In this document: piece after piece, positions 1 to 7,955 of the stretch
Layout of the letters: each line of letters starts with the position of its first letter
Position numbering within the stretch: the stretch's first letter is position 1
Source of the DNA: Sphingobium fontiphilum
Lineage (GTDB): Bacteria; Pseudomonadota; Alphaproteobacteria; Sphingomonadales; Sphingomonadaceae
Assembly: GCF_014196635.1 (NCBI RefSeq)
Contig: NZ_JACIEB010000002.1
Span: 1 to 64,000 of the forward strand
DNA: 64,000 nt
Direction: 5' to 3'
Program-made: the position numbers and the translations under genes
The notes under the pieces: generated by a model
Databases searched by the model: none
What the model was told of the DNA's origin: nothing
Seen by the model: the letters and a program-made list of their open reading frames with translations, nothing else

Positions 1-84
1 TTCGATGCCTTCATGCCGCGCCTCCTTGCCCAGCCAAGGAAATCTGAGGCTGAAAACTCTAGCTCAAAGCGATCCAGTTTTCAG
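1..84 (-). mobile_element. Probable left end of an insertion sequence, transposase start running off the edge
   Basis: On the minus strand an ATG at 14-12 follows a perfect AAGGAGG with six-base spacing, and the frame (Met-Lys-Ala-Ser) runs off the window. This opening is typical of IS3-family OrfA proteins, but four codons prove little. Upstream lies a perfect 9-bp inverted repeat (50-58 and 76-84, CTGAAAACT/AGTTTTCAG), as expected near an IS end. The exact end and any target duplication cannot be fixed because the other end is outside the window. Confidence 0.4.
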
Positions 85-161
85 GTGGCAGAGCACCAGC
101 CCTGATAATCGTCGATCTGGGCCATGGCCCGCTTCAGGCTGGCGAAGTCATTCTTGTCCAT
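81..161 (-). pseudogene. Truncated 26-codon remnant of a small gene, possibly an HTH/antitoxin-type regulator
   Basis: The ATG at 161 has a good ribosome binding site (GGAAAGGAAAG). The first 19 or so residues (MDKNDFASLKRAMAQIDDY) look like the N-terminus of small XRE/HigA-type antitoxins, which often open with an acidic helix before the DNA-binding domain. The frame then stops at 81-83, inside the inverted repeat assigned to the IS end. I infer that the gene was cut by the insertion. With so few residues the family is a guess. Confidence 0.35.
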
Positions 162-310
162 ATTCACTTTCCTTTCCGAAGTTCATTTTTCTGGCCTTCC
201 GTCAGGGATGAGGTTTAGCCCTGATTACCAAGCGCCGGGCGCAGCCAGGATCGAACAATGCGAGATTATTTCGAATTTTCGGAAGCCCTAAAAGCGCCTG
301 AACTATGTGC

Positions 311-326
311 GTCACTATATGGTGAC
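311..326. promoter_or_regulatory. Inverted repeat GTCAC-N6-GTGAC
   Basis: GTCACTATATGGTGAC has perfect 5-bp arms around an AT-rich centre, the form of a dimeric repressor site. It lies 150 bp upstream of the truncated HTH-like gene on the minus strand. Function is unknown. Confidence 0.3.
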
Positions 327-359
327 AACTGAAACGCTCGCCACTTTCAGCCAGCTTGC

Positions 360-375
360 GTAGCGATATCGCTAC
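360..375. promoter_or_regulatory. Perfect 16-bp palindrome GTAGCGATATCGCTAC
   Basis: A perfect palindrome with an AT centre in otherwise gene-free DNA, 34 bp from the preceding inverted repeat. It resembles an operator for a dimeric regulator rather than a terminator, because it has no loop or T-run. The regulator is unknown; it may lie on the element beyond the left edge. Confidence 0.35.
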
Positions 376-481
376 ACGCGCCTCATGAACTGCCGGCGAA
401 TTTTTGATGTGGTGTATTTGGTGGGGATGATTTCAGGCCGCTTAGAAAAGCGCAGGAAAATCATGGCACTAGTCTAAGTTC

Positions 482-573
482 TGGCGGAGACGCCGGGATT
501 CGAACCCGGGGTGCCCCATTCAGGGCACGACGGTTTAGCAAACCGCTGGTTTCAGCCACTCACCCACGTCTCC
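482..573 (-). tRNA. tRNA-Ser (anticodon GCU)
   Basis: The minus strand folds as a class II tRNA. The acceptor GGAGACG pairs with CGTCTCC and is followed by G and an encoded CCA (484-482). The anticodon stem is GCGGT/ACCGT around the loop TTGCTAA with anticodon GCT. There is a long variable arm (GTGCCC/GGGCAC), and the T arm contains GGTTCGAATCC. The 89-nt body plus CCA fits serine tRNA reading AGC/AGU. Confidence 0.97.
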
Positions 574-805
574 GCACGCCGTGCACCCACCGCGCAGGGC
601 GGGCAATGGCTGTGTGGAGAGCGCCTATAACGAGCGGCTGGGCACATGGCAACGGCCATATTTGCCTTTGCGCACTGACAGGCCGCCATAATGCCGATTC
701 AGTCTGCCGCGAAATCGACTCGGGTCGCCGTTCGTTCATTGTCGTTTCAGCTTCAGGACGGTTAACTGCGCCGATCAAACGCCAAAATGGCCGGGGAGCA
801 CAAAT

Positions 806-1588
806 ATGTCGGGCAACGCAATGCAATGGGTCAGCCGCATCGGCCCGGCGGGCATGATGATCGTCGCGCTGGCGGCCATGGCGATCGCGCCCGCAAGGGC
901 GCAGGTGCGCACCATCGACCCCAACAGCGCGATCGACGCCGACCTGGCGCCGCCGCCCCCCGCCAATGCGATGCCGACCGAACCGGGGGTCAGCACCGAC
1001 AGCAGCATCTATGACAGCAATGCCGACACCGGTGCTTCAGCCGGGAGCACGGCGACCGGCGCGCCTGTCACAGCCAATTCCCCGCCATCAGCGCCAGACG
1101 CCGCCATATCCTATCAGGAAGACGATCTGATCGGCGCGGCCGAGGGCGTGTTCGGCAAGGGCGCCGAAGGGCTGGCCGGGCTGATCGAAAAGGTTCTGAA
1201 GGATCAGGGGCGACCCAACGCCTATATCGCCGGGCGTGAGGCGTCGGGAGCCTTCGTCGTCGGGCTTCGCTACGGCTCGGGCACGCTCAATCACAAGGTC
1301 GAGGGCAAGCGCGAGGTTTACTGGACCGGCCCGTCCATCGGCTTTGATGTCGGCGGCAATGCCTCCAACACCTTCGTCCTCGTCTATAATCTGTATGACA
1401 CGCAGGATCTCTTCCACCGCTTCCCGGCTGCGGAGGGCACGGCCTATCTAGTCGGCGGCTTCACCGCCACCTATCTGCGCTGGGGCAATGTAGTGCTTAT
1501 CCCGATCCGGCTGGGTGTGGGATACCGGCTGGGCGTCAATGCGGGTTACATGAAATTCACCGAAAAGCGGACCTGGCTGCCCTTCTGA
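806..1588 (+). CDS. eipA: EipA-family periplasmic envelope integrity protein (DUF1134)
   Basis: This 260-residue protein has a signal peptide (about residues 1-32, ending ARA-Q) and a Pro/Ala-rich low-complexity linker up to about residue 100. The conserved DUF1134 domain follows to the C-terminus, with its glycine-rich strands ([20 protein letters not shown]) and the [12 protein letters not shown] ending. In Brucella the homologue EipA is a periplasmic protein needed for cell-envelope integrity. The start at 806 was chosen because GGGGAG precedes it and the signal peptide follows; an in-frame ATG at 824 is a weaker alternative. rluE follows 10 bp downstream, so the two may be co-transcribed. 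Confidence 0.88.
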   Translation: MSGNAMQWVSRIGPAGMMIVALAAMAIAPARAQVRTIDPNSAIDADLAPPPPANAMPTEPGVSTDSSIYDSNADTGASAGSTATGAPVTANSPPSAPDAAISYQEDDLIGAAEGVFGKGAEGLAGLIEKVLKDQGRPNAYIAGREASGAFVVGLRYGSGTLNHKVEGKREVYWTGPSIGFDVGGNASNTFVLVYNLYDTQDLFHRFPAAEGTAYLVGGFTATYLRWGNVVLIPIRLGVGYRLGVNAGYMKFTEKRTWLPF

Positions 1589-1598
1589 TCCGCGCCCG

Positions 1599-2153
1599 AT
1601 GCGCCTTATCCTGTTCAACAAGCCCTATGGGGTGCTGAGCCAGTTCACCGACAAGGGGACGGCGGGGTCGCCCCGCCCCACCCTTTCGGCCTTCATTGAC
1701 GCGCCCGGCGTCTACCCCGCCGGGCGACTGGACCGCGACAGCGAGGGGCTGTTGCTGCTGACCGACGATGGCGGCTTGCAGGCGCGGATCGCAGAACCCC
1801 GGTTCAAGATGCCCAAGACCTATCTGGCGCAGGTCGAAGGCGATGTCACCGACGAGGCGCTGGCGCAGTTGCGAAGCGGCGTGCAATTGAACGATGGCAT
1901 GACCCGCCCGGCCGAGGCCGAACGCATCGACGACCCGGCTTTGTGGCCTCGCGATCCGCCGGTGCGATTTCGCAAGAGCGTCCCCGACGGCTGGTTGCAA
2001 CTCACGATCCGCGAGGGCCGCAACCGGCAGGTGCGACGGATGACGGCGGCCGTCGGCCACCCGACGCTGCGACTGGTGCGGTGGCGCATCGGCGACTGGT
2101 CGCTGGACGATCTGGAGCCCGGAACATGGCGGGACGCCGACCCGCGCCTGTAA
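1599..2153 (+). CDS. rluE: 23S rRNA pseudouridine synthase, RluE type
   Basis: The 184-residue protein is the short RluE/RsuA-type pseudouridine synthase without an N-terminal S4 domain. It opens with [11 protein letters not shown] and carries the catalytic motif [17 protein letters not shown] with the catalytic Asp at residue 45. It also has the family motifs KTYLAQVEG and [12 protein letters not shown]. coli RluE modifies U2457 of 23S rRNA; the same site is inferred here. It ends 3 bp before the convergent dinB stop, with no room for a terminator between them. Confidence 0.93.
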   Translation: MRLILFNKPYGVLSQFTDKGTAGSPRPTLSAFIDAPGVYPAGRLDRDSEGLLLLTDDGGLQARIAEPRFKMPKTYLAQVEGDVTDEALAQLRSGVQLNDGMTRPAEAERIDDPALWPRDPPVRFRKSVPDGWLQLTIREGRNRQVRRMTAAVGHPTLRLVRWRIGDWSLDDLEPGTWRDADPRL

Positions 2154-2156
2154 CCA

Positions 2157-3266
2157 TCAGATGGCGAGCGCCAGTTGGCCGCCCGCCCCGTCCTCGTCGC
2201 CATCATCCTCCAGATTGTGGATGCCAAGGCCCAGCAGACGGGCACCCATGCGCAGCGGCAATTGCGCCAGCAGCAAATCGCGCCCGATCTGCGCCAGCAG
2301 GTCGGATGACGCCACCGCCGCGTGCAGGCTGTGCGAACGGGTGATGATCCGAAAATCCGCGAACTTGATTTTCAGCACCACGGTTCGCCCGCGCGCCCGC
2401 GCCCTCTCCGCCCGGCCCCATAAATTGGCGGCGATCCGGTCGATCTCGGCCACCAGCCTGTCCCGGTCCGTCACATCGTCGAAAAACGTATCCTCGACAC
2501 TGATCGACTTGCGCCCCTGGCGCTCGTGCACCGGTCGATCGTCCTGTCCCCGCGCCGCGCGATAGTAGAAAGGCGCGGCGCTGCCGAAATGCGCCTGAAG
2601 GAATGGCAGGTCGCGCGCGCGCAGGTCGGCGCCCGTCTCTATGCCCAATTGCTGCATCCTTGCCGCAGTCACCGGGCCGACGCCATGGATGCGCCGCACG
2701 GGCATGGCGGCCATGAAATCGGCGCCTTGATCCGGTCGCACGACACAGATGCCGTCGGGCTTGTTCTGGTCCGACGCCAGCTTGGCGATCAGCTTGTTAT
2801 AGGACACGCCCGCCGATGCTGTAAGACCCGTTTCCTCGCGGATCATGCGGCGAATTTCCTCAGCGATGCGGGTGGCCGACGCGATGCCGGGCTTGTTTTC
2901 CGTCACGTCCAGATAGGCTTCGTCGAGCGACAGGGGCTGGATGATGTCGGTGAAGCGGGCGAAGATGGCGCGCACCTGCGCCGACACCGCCCGATAGGCT
3001 TCGAACCGGGGCGGGACGAAGATCAGCGAAGGGCATAACCGCCGCGCCCGCGCGCCCGGCATGGCGGATCGGACGCCAAAGGCGCGCGCTTCATAGCTTG
3101 CCGTGGCCACCACGCCGCGCGGCCCGCCGCCGCCCACCGCAATGGGTTGCCCGCGAAGGTCGGGATTATCCCGCTGCTCCACCGAAGCATAAAAGGCGTC
3201 CATGTCGATATGGATGATCTTGCGCGGCGGGGATGGCGGCGAGTCCATGATCTGGTTCCATGCCAT
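2157..3266 (-). CDS. dinB: DNA polymerase IV (Y-family translesion polymerase)
   Basis: The 369-residue product starts at MAWNQIMD; a second start at 3248 would give 363 residues. The palm carries the two catalytic acidic motifs [15 protein letters not shown] and [12 protein letters not shown], followed by [20 protein letters not shown], a helix-hairpin-helix ([15 protein letters not shown]) and the little-finger domain. Length matches DinB. The open frame continues far upstream through the antisense of exaC, but nothing upstream resembles a polymerase, so the extension is not coding. It is divergent from exaC, sharing a 130-bp promoter region. Confidence 0.95.
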   Translation of the reverse strand: MAWNQIMDSPPSPPRKIIHIDMDAFYASVEQRDNPDLRGQPIAVGGGGPRGVVATASYEARAFGVRSAMPGARARRLCPSLIFVPPRFEAYRAVSAQVRAIFARFTDIIQPLSLDEAYLDVTENKPGIASATRIAEEIRRMIREETGLTASAGVSYNKLIAKLASDQNKPDGICVVRPDQGADFMAAMPVRRIHGVGPVTAARMQQLGIETGADLRARDLPFLQAHFGSAAPFYYRAARGQDDRPVHERQGRKSISVEDTFFDDVTDRDRLVAEIDRIAANLWGRAERARARGRTVVLKIKFADFRIITRSHSLHAAVASSDLLAQIGRDLLLAQLPLRMGARLLGLGIHNLEDDGDEDGAGGQLALAI

Positions 3267-3322
3267 AGCCGGAACGAAAAAGGAACATTGACGTCGCGCA
3301 ATCCGGGATCGCCAACCACATT

Positions 3323-3340
3323 GACCGAAGGTCCAATTGC
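3323..3340 (+). promoter_or_regulatory. Island regulon motif, copy 1 (upstream of exaC)
   Basis: GACCGAAGGTCCAATTGC lies 56 bp before the exaC start. It aligns without gaps to six other copies in the alcohol-oxidation island. The core reads as a direct repeat of two CCAA-like half sites seven bases apart. Confidence 0.6.
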
Positions 3341-3395
3341 CTCCCTGGCCCGCAATGCCATTTTCAACGCCAATTCCAATCAACCTGGGAGTAGG

Positions 3396-4919
3396 ATGAT
3401 GTTGCAACAGGCCATGGAGCGGTTTGCCGGCAAGACGCTGATCCGCGACACATATGAAAATTACATCGGCGGCCAGTGGGTCGCCCCGGCAGGCGGCGAA
3501 TATTTCGACAATATCTCGCCGGTGACCGGTCAGGTGGTGTGCAAGATCGCGCGTGGCGGCGCTGCCGATATCGAACTGGCGCTGGACGCCGCGCACAAGG
3601 CGAAGGACGCTTGGGCGAAGGCATCGCCGACCGAACGGTCGAACATCCTGCTGAAGATGGCCGACCGCATGGAGGCCAATCTCGACCTGATCGCGATGGC
3701 CGAAACCATCGACAACGGCAAGCCGATCCGCGAAACCACCCATGCCGACATTCCGTTGGCCATCGACCATTTCCGCTACTTCGCCGGCTGCGCCCGCGCG
3801 CAGGAAGGGTCGATCTGCGAAATCGACCATGACACCATCGCCTATCACTTCCATGAACCGCTGGGCGTCGTGGGTCAGATCATCCCCTGGAACTTCCCGC
3901 TGCTGATGGCCGTGTGGAAGCTGGCCCCGGCTCTGGCCGCTGGCAACTGCATCGTGCTCAAGCCCGCCGAACAGACGCCGATGTCGATCATGGTGCTGAT
4001 GGAAATCATCGGCGACCTGCTGCCGCCGGGCGTGCTGAACGTCGTCAACGGCTTTGGCGTCGAAGCGGGCAAGCCGCTCGCCAGCAACAAGCGCATCAGC
4101 AAGATCGCCTTTACAGGCGAAACCACCACCGGCCGGCTGATCATGCAATATGCGTCGGAAAACCTGACCCCGGTCACGCTGGAACTGGGTGGCAAGTCGC
4201 CCAACATCTTCTTCGAAGACGTGATGGACGCCGACGACGATTATTTCGACAAGTGCCTGGAAGGTTTTGCGATGTTCGCCCTTAACCAGGGTGAGGTCTG
4301 CACCTGTCCCAGCCGCGCGCTGATCCAGGAGTCGATCTTCGAAAAGTTCATCGACCGCGCCATTGCCCGCGTGAAGGCGATCAGGCAGGGCAGCCCGCTC
4401 GATCCGTCGACCATGATCGGCGCGCAGGCGTCGAACGATCAGCTCGAAAAGATCCTGTCCTATATCAGGATCGGCCTCGATGAAGGCGCAGAACTGCTGA
4501 CGGGCGGCGAACGCGCGAGCCTCGATGGCGAACTGGCCGAAGGCTATTATGTGACCCCGACCGTGCTGAAGGGCCACAACAAGATGCGGATTTTCCAGGA
4601 GGAGATCTTTGGCCCCGTCCTGTCGGTCACGACCTTCAAGGATGAAGCCGAAGCACTCGCCATCGCCAACGACACGCTCTATGGCCTGGGCGCGGGCGTG
4701 TGGACCCGCGATGGCAGCCGCGCCTATCGCATGGGCCGCGCGATCCAGGCGGGCCGCGTGTGGACCAACTGCTACCACGCTTACCCCGCCCATGCGGCGT
4801 TCGGCGGCTACAAACAGTCGGGCATCGGCCGCGAAAACCACAAGATGATGATGGATCATTATCAGCAGACCAAGAATCTGCTGGTCAGCTACAGCCCCAA
4901 GGCGCTGGGCTTTTTCTGA
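3396..4919 (+). CDS. exaC: NAD-dependent acetaldehyde/aldehyde dehydrogenase (ExaC/AcoD type)
   Basis: The 507-residue cytoplasmic enzyme oxidises aldehyde, probably acetaldehyde made by the PQQ alcohol dehydrogenase, to acid. Visible are the cofactor region ([23 protein letters not shown]), FTGETTTGR, the general base in LELGGKSPN (Glu263), and the catalytic Cys302 in [11 protein letters not shown]. This last motif is typical of the ExaC/AcoD subgroup, and the length is right for it. The start is the ATG at 3396 after GGGAGTAGG; an ATG at 3399 is equivalent. The longer frame from 3147 would overlap dinB and has no homologous N-terminus. It is followed by the DUF779 gene that often accompanies this enzyme. 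Confidence 0.93.
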   Translation: MMLQQAMERFAGKTLIRDTYENYIGGQWVAPAGGEYFDNISPVTGQVVCKIARGGAADIELALDAAHKAKDAWAKASPTERSNILLKMADRMEANLDLIAMAETIDNGKPIRETTHADIPLAIDHFRYFAGCARAQEGSICEIDHDTIAYHFHEPLGVVGQIIPWNFPLLMAVWKLAPALAAGNCIVLKPAEQTPMSIMVLMEIIGDLLPPGVLNVVNGFGVEAGKPLASNKRISKIAFTGETTTGRLIMQYASENLTPVTLELGGKSPNIFFEDVMDADDDYFDKCLEGFAMFALNQGEVCTCPSRALIQESIFEKFIDRAIARVKAIRQGSPLDPSTMIGAQASNDQLEKILSYIRIGLDEGAELLTGGERASLDGELAEGYYVTPTVLKGHNKMRIFQEEIFGPVLSVTTFKDEAEALAIANDTLYGLGAGVWTRDGSRAYRMGRAIQAGRVWTNCYHAYPAHAAFGGYKQSGIGRENHKMMMDHYQQTKNLLVSYSPKALGFF

Positions 4920-5085
4920 TCGCGTCCTCCCCGTCGCCGGGCGTTTCCGCCCGACGGCCGGGAAACGCTATGGCTGTCCGGGTCGAAGGCTCTCTACTCC
5001 CTCTCCATCCTTCGACCGACGGCGGGCATCTTCCCGATGCCCGCCGTCTGGCATTTCACCGTCCCCATATTGCAAGGAGGTCGGC

Positions 5086-5481
5086 ATGACGGACGACATT
5101 CCCCCGCGCATTTTGGCTACGGCGCAAGCGGAGGCGCTGATAGCGCGGCTGACGACGCGCCACGGCCCGTTGATGTTTCACCAGTCCGGCGGCTGCTGCG
5201 ACGGCTCCGCGCCGATGTGCTTTGCGCGCGGCGAGTTCAGGGTCGGCGCGCAGGACGTGCTGCTCGGCCATGTCGCAGGCGATGTACCGGTTTGGATCGG
5301 CGCGGCGCAATTCGAATATTGGCGTCACACGCAAGTGACGATCGACGTCGTTCCGGGGCGGGGCGCGGGCATGTCGCTCGAAAGTCCCGAGGGGCAACGC
5401 TTCATCGTGCGGTCGCGCCTCTTTTCCGATGCGGAGAATCGCGCGCTGACGGCGGCGGGCGAACCGCCCCGTGGGGGCTGA
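5086..5481 (+). CDS. DUF779 protein, aldehyde dehydrogenase-associated
   Basis: This 131-residue protein of the DUF779 family has no known reaction. It has a conserved cysteine cluster (SGGCCDGSAPMCF, about residues 36-47) that could bind a metal or react with an electrophile, followed by a small beta-rich domain. Genes of this family are commonly found beside AcoD/ExaC aldehyde dehydrogenases, as here. A strong AAGGAGG precedes the ATG. There is no signal peptide, so it is cytoplasmic like ExaC. A role as an aldehyde-binding or accessory factor is inference only. Confidence 0.85.
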   Translation: MTDDIPPRILATAQAEALIARLTTRHGPLMFHQSGGCCDGSAPMCFARGEFRVGAQDVLLGHVAGDVPVWIGAAQFEYWRHTQVTIDVVPGRGAGMSLESPEGQRFIVRSRLFSDAENRALTAAGEPPRGG

Positions 5482-5488
5482 GGCCGCC

Positions 5489-6784
5489 ATGCGCTTCGTC
5501 GAACATCCCCAAAGGCGGCAGGTGGTCGGCGAGATGCATCTGCGCCGCTTTCCCCTGCTCACCCTGCCCGCGCAGGCTTTGCAAATCGTCCATATGCTCG
5601 AGGAAGGGGAACGCGCGCGGGAGATGGAAGCCCTTGCCACCCTCACCTGCCCCTGCCGGTCGGACGGCGCCCGCCATCTGGAGGCGCGCTGGTCGGACGA
5701 TGCCCGGATCACATGGGAAGGGCATAGCGAGGCGGGCACCGCCACCCTGACGTTGACCGGGCCGGACGCCCTGCCCCTCGACTGGCGGCTGCCCGATGAA
5801 GGCCCGGCGGCGCAGGCGCTGCGCTGGATCGAACAATTGCCCGGCCAGGCAATCCGCGCAACCCATGTCATCATGGTGGATGACGAGGCCACGGCGCAGG
5901 CCATCGTCGACGCGGCGGCGTTCAGCCCGTCCCATCTCGTGTCCTGCCATGTCAGCGGCGGGGCAAGGATATGGAGCGACTTTCGCATTCATGCCGACGG
6001 CTATGGCCGACTGGTGATCGCCGCCAACGGCCTGTCCTCCGGCGATCTTGCCCGCTGCGTCCAGAAACTTCAGGAACTGGGCAATTATCGCAACATGGCG
6101 CTCACTGGCCTGCCGGTGGCGCAAAATGGCTGGTCGCAGCTTGCGAGCATCGGCGAGGCTCTGGAACGTACGGGCCGCGCCCTTCGCGATGGACGGGAGC
6201 GCGACGACGATCTGCTGGACGCGCTGACCATGCAGAGCGCCACCCTCCTGTCGATCGCCAGCGCCTGCGATTTCCGGATGAGCGCGACCGCCGCCTATGC
6301 CCGCATCGTCGCCGATCGCCTGGCGGAACTGGACGTGCGCCCCATTGCGGGCTTCCAGTCGCTCAGCGATTTCACCGGCCGCCGCTTCAACCCGGCGATG
6401 CGCACCTGTTCCGCCTTTGCCGAGCGGCTGGCGCTGCTCGGCGGGCGGGCGGCGCAATTCACCGGGCTGCTGCGCACGCGGATCGAGACGCATATCGAAA
6501 ATCAGAACGCCCGCCTGCTGACATCCATGGACGCCAGCGCCCGGATGCAGTTGCGGCTGCAACATCTGGTCGAGGGCCTGTCGGTCGTCGCGATCAGCTA
6601 TTATGCGCTGGGCCTGCTGTCCTATCCCCTGAAAGCGGTCGAAAAGATCGCGCCCGCACTGTCGTCCACCCTGGCGCTGGGCCTGGCCGCCCCCATCGTT
6701 GTTCTGACCATTTCCGCGCTGATGGGACGAATGCGTCGCAAGCTGATTTCAACCGGTGACAATCGCCCGCAAGAAGGTTCATAA
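5489..6784 (+). CDS. DUF3422 family membrane-anchored protein
   Basis: The 431-residue protein matches the DUF3422 family of unknown function. It has the typical opening EHPQRRQVVGEMHLRRFP, a large soluble region, a helical stretch rich in charged residues, and two C-terminal hydrophobic helices (VVAISYYALGLLSYPL and LALGLAAPIVVLTISAL). A GTG start at 5471 would overlap the DUF779 gene; I prefer the ATG at 5489, which places the family motif at the N-terminus. It sits between the exaC-DUF779 pair and the FIST-kinase pair and probably belongs to the same transcript. Confidence 0.8.
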   Translation: MRFVEHPQRRQVVGEMHLRRFPLLTLPAQALQIVHMLEEGERAREMEALATLTCPCRSDGARHLEARWSDDARITWEGHSEAGTATLTLTGPDALPLDWRLPDEGPAAQALRWIEQLPGQAIRATHVIMVDDEATAQAIVDAAAFSPSHLVSCHVSGGARIWSDFRIHADGYGRLVIAANGLSSGDLARCVQKLQELGNYRNMALTGLPVAQNGWSQLASIGEALERTGRALRDGRERDDDLLDALTMQSATLLSIASACDFRMSATAAYARIVADRLAELDVRPIAGFQSLSDFTGRRFNPAMRTCSAFAERLALLGGRAAQFTGLLRTRIETHIENQNARLLTSMDASARMQLRLQHLVEGLSVVAISYYALGLLSYPLKAVEKIAPALSSTLALGLAAPIVVLTISALMGRMRRKLISTGDNRPQEGS

Positions 6785-6812
6785 AAGGCCATAAAGATGA
6801 GGGGATGAGGGG

Positions 6813-7955
6813 ATGACCTTATTGGCTCGCGGCATTGGATTCGCCTCCAGTCACGCCGCCGATCCGGTTCAGGCGATGGACGATGTCATGGCGCAGCTTG
6901 GCGATGAACCGCTGGCGGGCATGTTGATGTTCTGTTCCCACCGTTTTGATCGGGGCGATCTGGCCCGGGCCATCAACCTGCGCAGCGAAGGCGTGGTGAC
7001 CATCGGTTGCACCAGTTCGGGCGAACTGACGAACCATGGCTATGATCAGGACAGCCTGAGCGTCATCGGCTTCCCCGCGGATGGTTTCCGTTTGCTGTCC
7101 CAGCATTTCGACGATGTCGACAATTTCGATCCTGTTGCCGCGCGCGACGCGATCCGGACGCTTGTGGCGGTCGCCGAACGCGACAGCCGTCATCTGGGCG
7201 ACAAGGTCAATCATGTCGCCCTGTTCCTGGTCGATGGCCTGTCGCACAGCGAAGAATTGCTGACCATGACCATACAGGATGCGCTGGGAGACATTCCTTT
7301 GATCGGCGGGTCGTCGGGCGATGGCCTCATGTTCCGGGAAACCGCGATATTCGAAGGCGGCCGGTTTCAGACCCATGCCGGCGTCGTCGCCATCCTGTCA
7401 ACGCCGCGCCCGGTGCATGTGTTCAAGGCGCAGCATTACCGTCCGAGCGCGGAAAAGATGGTGGTGACCGGCGCCCTGCCGCATGATCGGATCGTCACCG
7501 AAATCAACGCTGAACCGGCCGCGCAGGAATATCTGCGCCTGGCCGGCCATGCAGGCGAGGAACTGGGCATAGAATTTTACGCCGCCCATCCGCCTATGGT
7601 CCGCGCGGGCGGCGAATATCATGTGCGCTCCATCCAGAGCGCCAATGCCGACGGCAGCCTGACATTCTATTGCGCCATAGATGAAGGCATCGTGCTGGCC
7701 GTGGGCGAACCGGTCGACCGGATCGATGGCATGAAAAAGCTGTTCACTGACATCGAAAGGCGCGTGGGCAAGGTCGACCGGATCATCGCCTTTGACTGCG
7801 TGCTCAACCGCATCGACGCCGAACAGCGCCAGATCGGCCGCTTGGTCTCCGAACTCTACGGCCGGCATCGGGTCATCGGCTTCAACACCTATGGCGAACA
7901 ATATCACGCCCTGCATGTGAACCAGACGTTCAGCGGGCTGGCCATCGGGCGATGA
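6813..7955 (+). CDS. FIST-domain sensory protein, NosP-like
   Basis: The 380-residue cytoplasmic protein has FIST_N (about residues 25-215; GCTSSGELTNHGYDQDSLSVIGF) and FIST_C (about 220-360; EQRQIGRLVSELYGRHRVIGFNTYGEQ). In Pseudomonas aeruginosa the FIST protein NosP binds haem and nitric oxide and controls the kinase NahK encoded next to it. Here the stop overlaps the kinase start by 4 bp (ATGA), so translational coupling and the same partnership are likely. Haem binding cannot be judged from sequence alone; small amino acids are another FIST ligand class. The start at 6813 follows a purine-rich GAGGGGATGAGGGG. Confidence 0.85.
   Translation: MTLLARGIGFASSHAADPVQAMDDVMAQLGDEPLAGMLMFCSHRFDRGDLARAINLRSEGVVTIGCTSSGELTNHGYDQDSLSVIGFPADGFRLLSQHFDDVDNFDPVAARDAIRTLVAVAERDSRHLGDKVNHVALFLVDGLSHSEELLTMTIQDALGDIPLIGGSSGDGLMFRETAIFEGGRFQTHAGVVAILSTPRPVHVFKAQHYRPSAEKMVVTGALPHDRIVTEINAEPAAQEYLRLAGHAGEELGIEFYAAHPPMVRAGGEYHVRSIQSANADGSLTFYCAIDEGIVLAVGEPVDRIDGMKKLFTDIERRVGKVDRIIAFDCVLNRIDAEQRQIGRLVSELYGRHRVIGFNTYGEQYHALHVNQTFSGLAIGR

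Larger units (their letters stand above)
162..481. other. Gene-free, AT-richer stretch between tRNA-Ser and the truncated gene
   Basis: No ORF with a ribosome binding site was found on either strand. Base composition is visibly less GC-rich than the rest of the window. It lies directly beyond the 3' end of tRNA-Ser, a common integration point for genomic islands, but I found no second copy of the tRNA 3' end here that would serve as an att site. It contains two palindromes, listed separately. Confidence 0.5.

Noticed and set aside
230-270. Fragment AGGATCGAAC as a tRNA 3'-end duplication (att site)
   Set aside because: Matches the tRNA-Ser 3' end over too few bases to count as a direct repeat.
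3267-4859. 900-residue minus-strand frame extending dinB through exaC
   Set aside because: Only the part up to 3266 resembles DinB; the rest is the antisense of exaC, kept open by high GC and codon bias.
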